From contig NC_083582.1 in the NCBI RefSeq assembly GCF_027579695.1, positions 31,681,464 to 31,745,463 on the forward strand: a stretch of DNA of 64,000 nucleotides, read 5' to 3'. The position numbers and the translations under genes are program-made. This document shows, in pieces, positions 11,631 to 22,700 of the stretch. The DNA comes from Neoarius graeffei. Lineage: Eukaryota; Chordata; Actinopteri; Siluriformes; Ariidae. The notes under the pieces are model-generated. The model was not told where the DNA came from. It worked only from the letters and a program-made list of their open reading frames with translations, and ran no database searches. Each line of letters opens with the position of its first letter. Positions within the stretch are counted from its first letter, which is position 1.

Positions 11631-12106
11631 TAAAGTTGTAATGCAGAGTACATATCATGTAGTAGAGAAATTGAACTACATTATTTTTTTGGAGAAACAT
11701 TTTTTGTGGGCAGAAAAATCATGATTACATCAGAGCAATACATATACAACATATAAAAAATGATGCATAGTACACAAAGTATTTTTTTTTTATTTACATC
11801 ATGTACCATGCTTAATTTTTCCTATATCCATGCTATATAATATATAATATAATAAGCTTTTCATTTGTGTAGTACTTAGTTACTTTTGTATTCTTTTGTT
11901 TCATTAAATGGCAACCTCTGCTTTTTTTTTTTTAATTCACCAGCTTAAGCTTGGTTTGTTGAAACTATTCATTTTATGGTGCTCTGTATATTAGTAATGA
12001 AAGTTGATTTGTTTGTTTGTTTGTTTGTTTGTTTGTTTGTTTGTTTGTTTTTTCAATACAATCTTGATGGAAAGGACCAGTTATGAGTTTGTTCCACTAG
12101 AATAAA
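11631..12106 (+). terminator. cd79b: cd79b 3' UTR with poly(A) signal
   Basis: AT-rich trailer with the first good aataaa at 12101-12106 on the coding strand. A (GTTT)n microsatellite lies at about 12009-12050. Confidence 0.55.
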
Positions 12107-13244
12107 GACATATGGCCATCAGGTGTGTACTCTTTCATTTCATATCTATTTCCAAACATGAGACCAAGACGGTCAGGTGATTTTCCACAGCACCCACTTT
12201 TTACACACATTTTTAAAACTCATACTCCCAATCATGCTCAAACACTATGATATCTACGTACTGTAAATGTAAAATATGTTAACTCAGAAGTAATAGCATG
12301 CTTATGCTGTATGTAGATGTGTGAACTCTAAAGCGCATATGTGCTAAAAGTCTAAAAACATACATGAAGGTTTATAGCGATAAGAATCAAAAATACACAT
12401 CTAAATGCGCAACAGATGCAAAATGTACAACTATAAGATGGCAAACACAATTCTACATTGAAAGCATTAAGTTGGTAAGAGATATTAAGTGTACTGGAAG
12501 ACAATCTGAAAAAGTTTTCAGTGAGGAGACATTTATTTTGCATTATTAAAGAGCTTCAAGACACACACAGAGAGAGAGAGAATGAACAACTTTTTCCTGT
12601 TCAAATGTTTTGCTGACATTTCACGGCATTAAATGTACTAACCCCATTTCCAGAAAAGTTGGGATATTTTGCAAAATGCAATTAAAACAAAAACCTGGGA
12701 TTTGTTATTTCACATGAACTTTTATTTAACTGACAAAAGTATAAAGAAAAGATTTTCAATAGTTTTACTGACAATTGTATTTTGTAAATATAAACGAGGT
12801 TAGAATTTGACACCTGTAACACACTCAAAAAAAGTTGGGACAGAGGCATTATCGTTGTGTTACATCACCTTTCCTTTAATAACATTTTTTAATCGTATGG
12901 GATCTGACGACACTAATTGCTGCAGTTTTGCAATTGGAATTTTTGACCATTCTTGCTTGATACAAGACTTCAGTTGCTCAGCAGTCTGTGGCCGCTATTG
13001 TCTGAGTCTCCTCTTCATGATGCGCCATACATTCTCAATAGAAGAAAGATCTGGACTGGCAGCAGGCCAGTCAAACACACGTACTCTGTGTCTACGAAGC
13101 CACGCTGTTGTAGCCTGTGCAGAATGAGGCCTGGCATTGTCCTGCTGAGATAAGTATGGACTTCTCAGGAAGAGATATCACCTTGATGAATATCCATCCA
13201 TTATCCATAACTGCTTATAATAATAATAATAATAATAATAATAC

Positions 13245-13550
13245 TGTGGCAGTGGGGGCGTGGTCGAGCGCCGGTCTGTGACAGGAGGGTGGAGTCAGGG
13301 AAGGTAAGTGGCAGAATCACTACACCTGACGGCAATTAACCTGTGTTTGTGTGTGTCTTCCCAGTGACCACGCCCTATTTAAGGAGGGAGAGTGAGAGCG
13401 GAGGGGAGCTTCCCCGGACGAGAACACTCCAGTGTGTGTCTCTATCGTTTAAGTTGTCAGACTGAAAAGTGCAGCAATAAAGCTGATATTTAACCCTGAT
13501 CTCTGTCCTGCCGTCCTCTGTGCTCCACCCCCACGTACGGAACGTTTACA
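13245..13550 (+). repeat. 5' LTR of gypsy element 2
   Basis: Starts tgtggcagtggg and ends gtttaca. Contains a TATTTAAG promoter motif near 13375 and an aataaa near 13482. Confidence 0.9.
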
Positions 13551-13551
13551 G

Positions 13552-13569
13552 TGGTGCCGAAACCCGGGA
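13552..13569 (+). promoter_or_regulatory. tRNA-Phe primer binding site of gypsy element 2
   Basis: The 18 bases complement the acceptor and T-stem end of eukaryotic tRNA-Phe plus CCA. It begins one base after the LTR. Confidence 0.75.
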
Positions 13570-13735
13570 CCGTGGAGCACCTGTTAGGACTAGGACTGTT
13601 TTGGCCTCTAGAGGCCGCTGTTATTTCCTTTTCATGTCGTGTTTATTTTGGCCTCTAGAGGCCGCCACTGTTCCTGTGTTTTGTGTTTGTGTTAATTGCC
13701 TAATTATCTTCACCTGCGTCCTTAATTAGTTTGTC

Positions 13736-13777
13736 TATTTATACCCCTGAGTTCAGTCCTCTTGTCACGGAGTCTTT
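13736..13777 (+). promoter_or_regulatory. TATA box and predicted RNA start of the sushi-type element
   Basis: TATTTATA begins 31 bp before acggagtcttt (13767-13777), the sequence complementary to the primer site. This places the transcript 5' end at or next to 13767. Confidence 0.65.
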
Positions 13778-13992
13778 GTGCTGTTATGTTCATCTCCAGT
13801 TTCCTTTGTACTGTGTTTTTTGATCTTCTTAGCTTTTGTATTTTTGCACTTTGCTTTTCTTTTGGATTATACTCTTTGGTTTTTTTTTTTGTCTTTTGTT
13901 TTGCCCTGTATATAGTGTATATAGTTTAAATAAACCTTTTGATTCTTTTTCTACTTCCGCCTCACGCCTCTGCATTTGAGTCATCCCCCTGG

Positions 13993-14045
13993 TGGCCTAG
14001 TGGGGGTTTGCTGGATTATCACACCAACGAACCAGGTTCGAATCC
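13993..14045 (+). promoter_or_regulatory. tRNA-like A and B boxes in U5 of the sushi-type LTR
   Basis: TGGCCTAGTGGG (13993-14004) fits the pol III A box, and GGTTCGAATCC (14035-14045) is a perfect B box, 30 bases apart. The same pair recurs in the 3' LTR (about 18817-18869). Confidence 0.6.
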
Positions 14046-14062
14046 CAGCAAAACCCTAACAG

Positions 14063-14073
14063 AAAGACTCCGT
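14063..14073 (+). promoter_or_regulatory. Self-priming site of the sushi-type element
   Basis: aaagactccgt is the exact complement of acggagtcttt at the predicted 5' end of the same RNA. Eleven paired bases match the Tf1 type of self-primed reverse transcription. It starts one base after the LTR, and gag begins one base after it. Confidence 0.75.
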
Positions 14074-14074
14074 C

Positions 14075-15094
14075 ATGACCGACTCAGCAGAGGCTGCTTC
14101 AACTGTCTACCCGGCCAACCTTCAGGGAATTATGGCAGCTTTGACACGCTTCGGAGCAACCATGGACGCTCATGGACGTACGCTCACCAGCCAACGTGAG
14201 GCCCTCGCTCGCCACGAGGAACTGCTTCAGCAAATTGGGAAAACCCTGGCACAGCTGACATCTCTGCCTGCATCTCCTGCTCCTGATCCAGTTCCTGCTC
14301 CTGATCCAGCTCCCACTCCTGCTCCAGTGCCTCCTGCAATGCTGCCTTCTTCACCTCGCGAACCCAGCCTTCCTGCACCACAGAGGTATGACGGCAAGCA
14401 CAGTGAGTGCCGAGAGTTCCTCACCCAGTGTCAACTCACCTTTGAGCTTCAGCCTACCACCTACACTACGGATCGCCGCAAGATTGCCTTTGTGATCACC
14501 TTATTAGCTGGTAAGGCGCGAGCCTGGGCTACTGCTATCTGGCAAAGACAGGGACCTGAGTGCTTTGATTTCCAGCTGTTTTCTGAAGAGATGCTTCGGG
14601 TCTTCGATCAGGCAGACATCAGTACCGACGCAGCCCGAAAGCTCATGTCCATCCGGCAAGGAGGAAGCGTCGCAGATTACGCCATCTCGTTCCGAACACT
14701 CGCAGCAGTAAGTGGATGGAACGAGACTGCCCTGGTGTCAGCCTTCCACCATGGTCTGTCTGACCCCATCAAGGACGGTCTGGCCTCTATTGGATGCCCA
14801 AGTGACCTCGAAACCCTCATCTCACATGCTATTCGTCTGGACAACAGGATGAGAGAACGCCACCAAGCCTTGAGCCCCTCCAGCCTCCCTACCTCTACCT
14901 GGAGACCGTCTACCTCCTTCAGTGACTGTCCAGAACCCATGCAAGTGGGTCGTACTCGCCTCTCCGCATCTGAGAGGGAGCGCAGAAGGAGGGACAAGTG
15001 CTGCATCTACTGTGGCAAGCCTGGTCACTTCCGAGCATCATGTCCCGAACTCTTGGGAAAAGGACTGCCCCGTCCAGCCGAGGGAGGGTTGTGA
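14075..15094 (+). CDS. gag of the sushi-type element
   Basis: 339 residues. A coiled-coil-prone N-terminus ([20 protein letters not shown]) is followed by a proline/alanine repeat and a capsid region ([40 protein letters not shown]). A CCHC zinc knuckle [14 protein letters not shown] lies near residue 310. It packages the element RNA. The start ATG lies directly after the primer site. The stop is at 15094, inside the predicted pseudoknot. Family resemblance is to the sushi gag that gave rise to mammalian PEG10/RTL genes (recall). Confidence 0.88.
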   Translation: MTDSAEAASTVYPANLQGIMAALTRFGATMDAHGRTLTSQREALARHEELLQQIGKTLAQLTSLPASPAPDPVPAPDPAPTPAPVPPAMLPSSPREPSLPAPQRYDGKHSECREFLTQCQLTFELQPTTYTTDRRKIAFVITLLAGKARAWATAIWQRQGPECFDFQLFSEEMLRVFDQADISTDAARKLMSIRQGGSVADYAISFRTLAAVSGWNETALVSAFHHGLSDPIKDGLASIGCPSDLETLISHAIRLDNRMRERHQALSPSSLPTSTWRPSTSFSDCPEPMQVGRTRLSASERERRRRDKCCIYCGKPGHFRASCPELLGKGLPRPAEGGL

Positions 15095-15114
15095 CGGGGC
15101 CTACCCTCTCTCCC
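15055..15114 (+). promoter_or_regulatory. -1 ribosomal frameshift signal (slippery site and pseudoknot)
   Basis: GGGAAAA (15055-15061) sits in phase G GGA AAA. After a 5-nt spacer, gccccgtc (15067-15074) pairs perfectly with gacggggc (15093-15100). The loop segment gagggt (15084-15089) pairs with accctc (15103-15108), giving an H-type pseudoknot. pol lies in the -1 frame. Confidence 0.75.
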
Positions 15115-18100
15115 GGACTCCCTGGCCAAGGAATCTACATCCCGGTCTCCATCTCCTGGGGTGAGTCTGTCCACTCTTGTCAAGCTTTGATAGACTCAGG
15201 GGCGGCTGGGAACTTTATGGATATTCACTTCGCCCAAAGCATCAATATTCCGACTGCACCTCTTGAAGTCCCACTGTCTGTGTCTGCCCTCGATGGCCAA
15301 GCGTTAGGTGATGGAAGAGTCACCCAAGTTACTTCTCCAGTTTTCCTCCAGTCTCAAGGTCACAAGGAAGAAATATCCCTGCACCTGATTCCTTCACCTG
15401 AGTTCCCAGTTATTCTAGGCCTTCCTTGGCTTACTCGCCACAACCCTTGCATAGACTGGGTAACAAGCCAGGTTGTGGAATGGGGCCCTGCATGCCATGC
15501 CTCTTGTCTGCTCTCTAGCTCTCCTGTGTCTCCTGCCGAGCCCCCTGATCTCACCGAGTTATCTCAAGTTCCCACAGAGTACTGGGATCTCAAGGAGGTA
15601 TTCAGCAAGAGCAGGGCCGCCGTTCTTCCTCCGCACCGGGCCTACGACTGTGCCATCGACTTGCTCCCTGGGACTACCCCTCCTCGTGGCAGACTGTTTT
15701 CCCTCTCTCAGCCAGAACGCAAGGCCATGGAGGAATACCTCAAAGATGCCCTGGTCTCTGGGTTTATTCGACCCTCCACTTCACCTGCTGGAGCCGGCTT
15801 CTTCTTTGTCGGCAAGAAGGATGGGGGGCTCCGACCATGTATTGATTACAGGGGCCTGAATAAGATCACTGTGCGCAACCGATATCCCCTTCCGCTGATG
15901 TCCACAGCTTTCGACCTGCTCCAAGGCGCCACCGTCTTCACCAAGTTGGACCTACGGAACGCATACCACCTCATCCGTATCCGACAGGGAGACGAGTGGA
16001 AGACTGCCTTTAACACCCCGTCTGGGCACTACGAATACCAGGTGATGCCCTTCGGACTCACCAACGCACCAGCTGTTTTTCAGGCCCTAATCAACGACGT
16101 CTTAAGGGACATGATTAACCTATACGTTTTTGTCTACCTCGACGACATCCTTATCTTTTCCAAGACCGTGCAGGAGCACCGCCACCATGTCCGCCAGGTT
16201 CTCCAGAGGCTGCTACAGAACAATCTGTTCGCCAAGGCCCAGAAATGCGAATTTCATGTTCCCGAGGTCTCCTTTCTGGGATTTATTGTACGGACAGGCC
16301 AACTCCAAATGGACCCTGCCAAGACCCTGGCCGTCCGGGATTGGCCTACTCCCAAGTCCGTTAAGGAGGTTCAGCGGTTCTTAGGATTCGCTAACTTCTA
16401 CCGCAAGTTCATCAGGAACTTCAGTTCTGTGGCAGCACCCATGTCTGACCTCACCAAAGGGACAGGTGGATCTTATGGCTGGTCTCCTCAGGCAGAAAAG
16501 GCGTTCAAAGACCTCAAGGACCGCTTCTGCACGGCACCCATTCTGGTTCTCCCGGACACCTCCCAACCATTCATCGTGGAGGTGGACGCCTCGGACAGTG
16601 GTGTCGGCGCGGTGCTCTCTCAACGTTCGGAAGGAAAGCTGCACCCCTGCGCTTACTTCTCCCACCGCCTGAGTCCTGCTGAGTCCCGGTACGATGTGGG
16701 GGATCGAGAACTGCTAGCGGTCAAACTGGCCCTTGAGGAGTGGAGGCACTGGCTGGAGGGAGCACAACATCCATTCCTGGTTTGGACTGACCACAAGAAC
16801 CTGGAGTACCTCCAGCAAGCCAAGAGACTGAACCCTCGACAGGCTAGGTGGGCCCTGTTTTTCAGTCGGTTTGACTTCACCCTCTCATACCGCCCCGGCT
16901 CCAAGAACACCAAACCTGACGCACTGTCCAGACTGTTCTCTGCCACTAACAGGGAGAATGAAGTCGGGCCTATTATCCCTGTGTCCCGGATTGTGGCCCC
17001 TGTCCGCTGGGGTATTGAGGAGGCTGTCCGACGAGCCCAACGCCAGGACCCCGGTCCTGGGACGGGGCCACCAGGCCTCTTGTATGTCCCACATCAAGCC
17101 CGGGCCAAGGTTCTCCAGTGGGGTCACTCTTCCCCTCTCACCGCCCACCCGGGAGCTCGGAGGACCCTGGACTTCCTGAAAAGACGCTTCTGGTGGCCTA
17201 ACATGGAGAAGGAAGTAAGGTCATTTGTCCTGTCCTGTGAGGTTTGCACCAGAACCAAGAACCCACGACAGCGTCCCCAGGGTCTCCTGCATCCTCTGAC
17301 CATTCCCCGGCGTCCCTGGTCCCACGTGGCAGTCGACTTTATCACGGGTCTCCCTGAGTCACAAGGTAACACGGTCATTTTGGTCTTAGTTGACAGATTC
17401 TCCAAGGCCTGCCGCTTCATACCACTGTGCAAACTCCCCTCTGCTCTTGAAACTGCGAAACTTTTGTTTAATCATGTCTTCCGAGTCTTTGGTCTTCCAC
17501 AGGACATCGTCTCAGACCGAGGGCCCCAGTTCTCCTCCCGAGTGTGGCACGGGTTCTGCAAGGTCATCGGAGCCACTGCCAGCCTCTCCTCTGGGTTTCA
17601 CCCACAGTCCAATGGTCAGACGGAGAGGCTCAACCAGGACCTGGAAACCACCCTGCGAGGCCTGGCTATGGATAACCCGACATCGTGGAGCACCTGGCTG
17701 CCATGGGCGGAGTACGCCCACAACACCCTGCAGTCATCGGCCACCAAGCTGTCGCCATTCCAGTGCCAATTCAGGTTCCAGCCACCTCTGTTCCCGGACC
17801 AGGAGGAGGACGCGGGGGTGCCCTCGGTCAACCAATATGTGAGACGGTGTCGCAAGACCTGGAGCAAGGTCAGGAAGACCCTCATACAGACCTCCAGAAC
17901 CAACCAGACTCAGGCCAACCGCCATAGAAGACCTGCACACGCTTTCCGCCCTGGGCAGCGTGTTTGGCTGTCCACTAAGGACCTTCCACTGCGGGTGGAG
18001 AACCGCAAGCTTGCTCCTCGCTACATTGGCCCCTTCAAGGTGGTGCGCAGGGTGAACCCTGTCTCCTACCGGCTCCAGTTGCCCCGGACTCTGAGGATCA

Positions 18101-18393
18101 ACCCCACTTTCCATGTTTCCCTGTTACGGCCCGTACTGACGTCTACGTATGCCCCTGCCCCTAGGAACCCCCCACCCCCCCGCATCTTCCAGGGGCAGAC
18201 TGTGTTCACTGTGAATCGCCTGCTTGACTCCCGCCGGGTCCGTGGCGGGTTGCAATATCTGGTGGACTGGGAGGGCTATGGTCCTGAGGAGCGCTGCTGG
18301 GTTCCTGCTCGGGATGTCCTTGATAAAGAACTATGTCGGGACTTCCATTCGGCCCATCCGGATCGCCCTGGGAACGTCAGGAGACGCTCCTAG
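15056..18393 (+). CDS. pol of the sushi-type element (protease-RT-RNase H-integrase-chromodomain)
   Basis: Open from before the frameshift site to the stop at 18393, about 1,110 residues after the shift. Domains by position: aspartic protease [11 protein letters not shown] (about 15187); RT with IDYRGLN (15841), YLDD (16136) and [11 protein letters not shown]; RNase H with [13 protein letters not shown] (about 16580); integrase zinc region ending CEVCTRTK (17239). The integrase core has [17 protein letters not shown] and NGQTERLNQ holding the catalytic D, D and E. A C-terminal chromodomain reads [18 protein letters not shown] (about 18258). Order is the ordinary gypsy one, unlike the Gmr1-like neighbours. 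All catalytic residues I can check are present and no stop or frameshift interrupts it. Upstream start codons in this frame are not needed if frameshifting is used. Confidence 0.9.
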
Positions 18394-18405
18394 AGGGGGG
18401 GGTCC

Positions 18406-18885
18406 TGTTAGGACTAGGACTGTTTTGGCCTCTAGAGGCCGCTGTTATTTCCTTTTCATGTCGTGTTTATTTTGGCCTCTAGAGGCCGCCACTGTTCCTG
18501 TGTTTTGTGTTTGTGTTAATTGCCTAATTATCTTCACCTGCGTCCTTAATTAGTTTGTCTATTTATACCCCTGAGTTCAGTCCTCTTGTCACGGAGTCTT
18601 TGTGCTGTTATGTTCATCTCCAGTTTCCTTTGTACTGTGTTTTTTGATCTTCTTAGCTTTTGTATTTTTGCACTTTGCTTTTCTTTTGGATTATACTCTT
18701 TGGTTTTTTTTTTTGTCTTTTGTTTTGCCCTGTATATAGTGTATATAGTTTAAATAAACCTTTTGATTCTTTTTCTACTTCCGCCTCACGCCTCTGCATT
18801 TGAGTCATCCCCCTGGTGGCCTAGTGGGGGTTTGCTGGATTATCACACCAACGAACCAGGTTCGAATCCCAGCAAAACCCTAACA
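18406..18885 (+). repeat. 3' LTR of the sushi-type element
   Basis: No base difference from the 5' LTR was seen, including an 11-T run. It follows pol by 12 bases of G-rich tract (tagaggggggg). Confidence 0.9.
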
Positions 18886-18904
18886 GCACCAACCAAGCAG
18901 CCCC

Positions 18905-19792
18905 ATGGAATCCTCCCCGTTCGCTGACCTGGTCCACGCCCTCGCCACGGCCCAGCAAAGCCAGCACCAGGCGCTCGTCACACTCCGGAAGGAACAAGAG
19001 TGGCACTTTGAAGCCCTGGTGCTGGCCCAGCAGGAAGACCGCGAGGCGTTCTGGCACCTCCTCGCGTCGGCGGGGTCCACCAGCGCTCCGGCCGCTGGCC
19101 CGTCTCCCCTCACCGTCACCAAGATGGGCCTGCAGGACGACCCCGAGGCATTCATCACGCTGTTTGAACAGGTCGCAGAAGCCTCGGGGTGGCCGATGGA
19201 GCAACACGCGGCGTGCCTCCTCCCCCTCCTAACGGGAGGGGCACAGCTGGCCGCGCTACAGCTCCCCGCCGACCGTCGGCTGGCCTACACGGACCTCCGC
19301 CGGGCCGTCCTCCAGCGCGTGGGGCGCCCACCAGAGCAACAGCACCAGTGCTTCCGCGCTCTGCGACTGGAGGAAGTCGGCCAGCCGTTCGCGTTCGGCC
19401 AGCAGCTCCGGGACGCCTGCTGGCGGTGGTTGAGGGCCAACGACCGCGACGCCAAGGGGATCATCGACCAGGTGGTACTGGAACAGTTCATCGCCCGCTT
19501 ACCAGCAGGAACCGCGGAGTGGGTCCAGTGCCACCGCCCGGCGTCGCTGGATCAGGCAGTGGAGCTGGCGGAGGATCATCTGGCGGCTGTTCCGGCGGCA
19601 GGACAGCAGACGACGTCGACCCTTCTCTCTTCTTCTCTCTCTCTCTACCCCCCTCCTTCTGTGTCCCGTCCTCGCCCCATTCCCCCACCGCGGAGATGGG
19701 GGCCGGCTCCACCCCAGCTGGCCTGCCGCACCCGCGGTTCCCTCCCGTTTCTCCCTTCTGTGTCTGTCTCTCCCCCCCCCTCAGGTGAGTGA
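18905..19792 (+). CDS. gag of gypsy element 2
   Basis: 295 residues from MESSPFADLVHALATAQQSQ to PPPSGE. Capsid-type helices (DDPEAFITLFEQ, FAFGQQLRDACWRWLRA) lead into a serine/proline-rich tail. It ends before the zinc knuckle, which lies in the +1 frame. The shift falls at a long C-run (about 19775-19783). In elements 1 and 3 this junction is in one frame, so here it is probably a mutation rather than programmed. The start is the ATG after the nested element. Confidence 0.75.
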   Translation: MESSPFADLVHALATAQQSQHQALVTLRKEQEWHFEALVLAQQEDREAFWHLLASAGSTSAPAAGPSPLTVTKMGLQDDPEAFITLFEQVAEASGWPMEQHAACLLPLLTGGAQLAALQLPADRRLAYTDLRRAVLQRVGRPPEQQHQCFRALRLEEVGQPFAFGQQLRDACWRWLRANDRDAKGIIDQVVLEQFIARLPAGTAEWVQCHRPASLDQAVELAEDHLAAVPAAGQQTTSTLLSSSLSLYPPPSVSRPRPIPPPRRWGPAPPQLACRTRGSLPFLPSVSVSPPPSGE

Positions 19793-22700
19793 GCCCCAGA
19801 ACACCGGTGCAGAGGGAAAACCTGGGCCGGTTTGCTGGCGCTGCGGGGAGCCGGGCCACCTTCAACAACAGTGCAGGGCAATGGAAGTGGGCGCGGTGGT
19901 CTGGATCCCCGACGCTCCAGAGGCCGCCCTCAATCAGGCCGGAGCATATCGCATACCGGTGAGTATCCAAGGGGCTACATATCAGGCGTTGGTGGATTCT
20001 GGTTGTAATCAGAACTCAATCCGCCAAAGCCTGGTGCAAAACGAGACATTGGGGGGAGCACAGGGGGTGAAGGTGTTGTGTGTGCACGGGGATATTCACA
20101 GCTACCCTTTGGTGTCAGTCCACATTTTTTTCAGAGGGGAAAAATTTATAGTGAAGGCGGCAGTTAATCCTCGCCTTACCCACTCTTTAATTTTGGGGAC
20201 TGATTGGCCGGGATTCCGGGGTTTAATGACACGCCTAGTAAAGAGTGGGTCCTGCCGTTTGACAGGGGGAGGTCCCGGTGTCGCTTGGCGGGAGCAGCTG
20301 TCGCAGGGCCGTCTACATCATCTCCGCGTCAGAGTGAGGAGCCGCCGGCTCCTCCTCTGTCTATTGGGGAATCCCTCGCGGATTTCTCATTAGAACAATC
20401 GTGAGACGAGAATCTGCGACATGCGTTTGACCAAGTGAGAGTAATCGATGGTCAAACGCTCCAGCCGAACGCCACCCCGTCCTTCCCCTACTTCGAGATT
20501 ATGAAGGATAGATTATACCGAGTGACGCAGGACACTCAAACTAAAGAGCGAGTCACGCAGCTGTTGATTCCAAAGAGCCGCCGGGAATTGGTATTCCAGG
20601 CAGCTCACTTTAATCCCATGGCTGGACACTTAGGGCAGGATAAGACACTAGCCCGAATAATGGCCCGATTCTATTGGCCGGGGATTCGCGGCGATGTTCG
20701 TAGGTGGTGTACGGCATGCCACAAATGCCAGTTAGTAAATCCAGCGGCCATTCCAAAACCGCCTTTGCGCCCTCTTCCTTTGATCGAGACCCTGTTTGAG
20801 AGAGTTGGGATGGATCTCGTTGGGCCATTAGATCGGTCGGCACGAGGGTACCGCTTTATATTAGTTCTGGTGGACTATGCAACGCGATACCCAGAAGCAG
20901 TGCCTCTAGGCAATATCTCAGCACGCAGTATTGCAGAGGCACTCTTCCGCGTCATCTCCCGAGTCGGAATCCCAAAAGAGATTCTGACTGATCAGGGCAC
21001 TACATTTATGTCACGAACACTACACGAACTGTATGGGTTATTGGGGATTAAGCTGATCCGCACCAGTGTGTATCACCCACAAACGGACGGTTTAGTAGAA
21101 TGGTTCAACCGCACCCTCAAAAATATCATTAAAAAATTCGTAAGTGAGGACGCACATAATTGGGATAAGTGGCTCGAGCCCTTGTTGTTCTCAGTGCGAG
21201 AGGTTCCCCAAGCCTCCACGGGGTTCTCCCCATTTGAATTATTATATGGGCGTAAGCCACGCAGCATCCTAGACGTGCTGCGGGAAAATTGGGAGGAGGG
21301 ACCTTCACAAAGCAAGAATGAAATCCAATACGTTATGGACCTGCGCGCAAAACTCCACACGCTCACCCACCTAACCCAGGAGAATTTGCGGCAGGCCCAG
21401 GAATGGCAAGCCCGCCTGTACAACAAGGGTACACGCCTTAGGGAGTTCACACTGGGAGATAAAGTACTAGTACTGTTGCCCACGTCGAGCTCCAAATTGA
21501 TCGCCAAGTGGCAAGGGCCCTTTGAGGTCACACGGCGGGTCGGGGACATCGACTATGAGGTTAGGCGAACGGACAGGGGTGGGGTACTACAAATTTACCA
21601 CCTCAACCTGCTTAAACTCTGGACTGAGGAGGTCCCCGTGGCGTTGGTGTCGGTGGTTTCGGAGAAGGCGGAGCTGGGACCGGAGGTTCAAAAGAGGGCA
21701 TTGGCATCACGCACCTCTCCGGTCCCCTGTGGAGACCACCTCTCCCCGACCCAACTCACGGAGGTCGCCCAGTTACAAGCCGAGTTTTCGGACGTGTTCT
21801 CGGCCCTTCCCGGTCGCACCAACCTCATAGAGCACCACATAGAGACGCCCCCGGGGGTGGTAGTGCTTAGCCGCCCTTACAGGCTACCCGAACACAAAAA
21901 AAGGTGGTTCGGGAAGAACTTCAGACCATGCTCGAAATGGGCATCGTCGAGGAGTCCCACAGTGACTGGAGCAGCCCGGTGGTCTTGGTACCCAAGGCCG
22001 ACGGGTCAGTCCGGTTCTGTGTGGACTATAGAAAAGTCAATGCAGTGTCTAAATTCGATGCGTACCCAATGCCTCGTATTGATGAGTTGCTCGATCGACT
22101 TGGCACTGCTCGCTTTTATTCGACGCTGGATTTGACGAAGGGATATTGGCAGATCCCCTTGACTCCACTATCCTGAGAGAAAACGGCCTTTTCCACACCG
22201 TTTGGTTTACACCAATTCGTCACCCTTCCGTTTGGGCTGTTTGGGGCGCCCGCTACGTTTCAGCGGCTGATAGACAGAGTCCTCCGCCCGCACGCCACTT
22301 ACACGGCCGCATATCTGGATGATATTATCATCTATAGTAATGACTGGCAGAGGCACCTCGAACATCTGAGGGCCGTCCTTAGGTTGCTGAGATGGGCGGG
22401 GCTCACAGCCAACCCAAAGAAGTGTGCGATTGGGCGGGTGGAAGTACGGTATCTGGGCTTCCACTTGGGCAACGGGCAGGTGCGTCCCCAAATTAATAAG
22501 ACAGCAGCAATTGCGGCCTGCCCGAGACCCAAGACCAAAAAGGGGGTGAGACAGTTCCTGGGGCTGGCTGGCTATTACCGTAGGTTTATACCTAATTATT
22601 CGGACGTCACCAGCTTGCTGACTGACCTCACTAAAAGGGGGGCACCAGATCCGGTCCAATGGACGGAGCAATGCCAGCGGGCTTTTTCTGAAGTGAAGGC

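Larger units (their letters stand above)
13582..14061 (+). repeat. 5' LTR of the sushi-type element
   Basis: U3 13582-13766, with the palindrome ggcctctagaggcc twice (13603-13616 and 13650-13663) and TATTTATA at 13736-13743. The likely RNA start is 13767. A poly(A) signal aataaa lies at 13929-13934, and tRNA-like boxes lie in the last 70 bp. Confidence 0.9.
13582..18885 (+). mobile_element. Intact sushi/Tf1-type chromovirus (Ty3/gypsy)
   Basis: 480-bp LTRs (13582-14061 and 18406-18885) read as identical. The target duplication gcacc is perfect (13577-13581 and 18886-18890). One gag and one pol frame are open throughout, and pol ends in a chromodomain. There is no tRNA primer site; an 11-nt self-complementary site takes its place. 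Everything needed for autonomous movement appears present, so this is a very recent insertion. Confidence 0.93.

Noticed and set aside
13993-14045. A functional tRNA gene
   Set aside because: The boxes are good, but acceptor and anticodon arms do not pair, so it was kept as a tRNA-like motif only.
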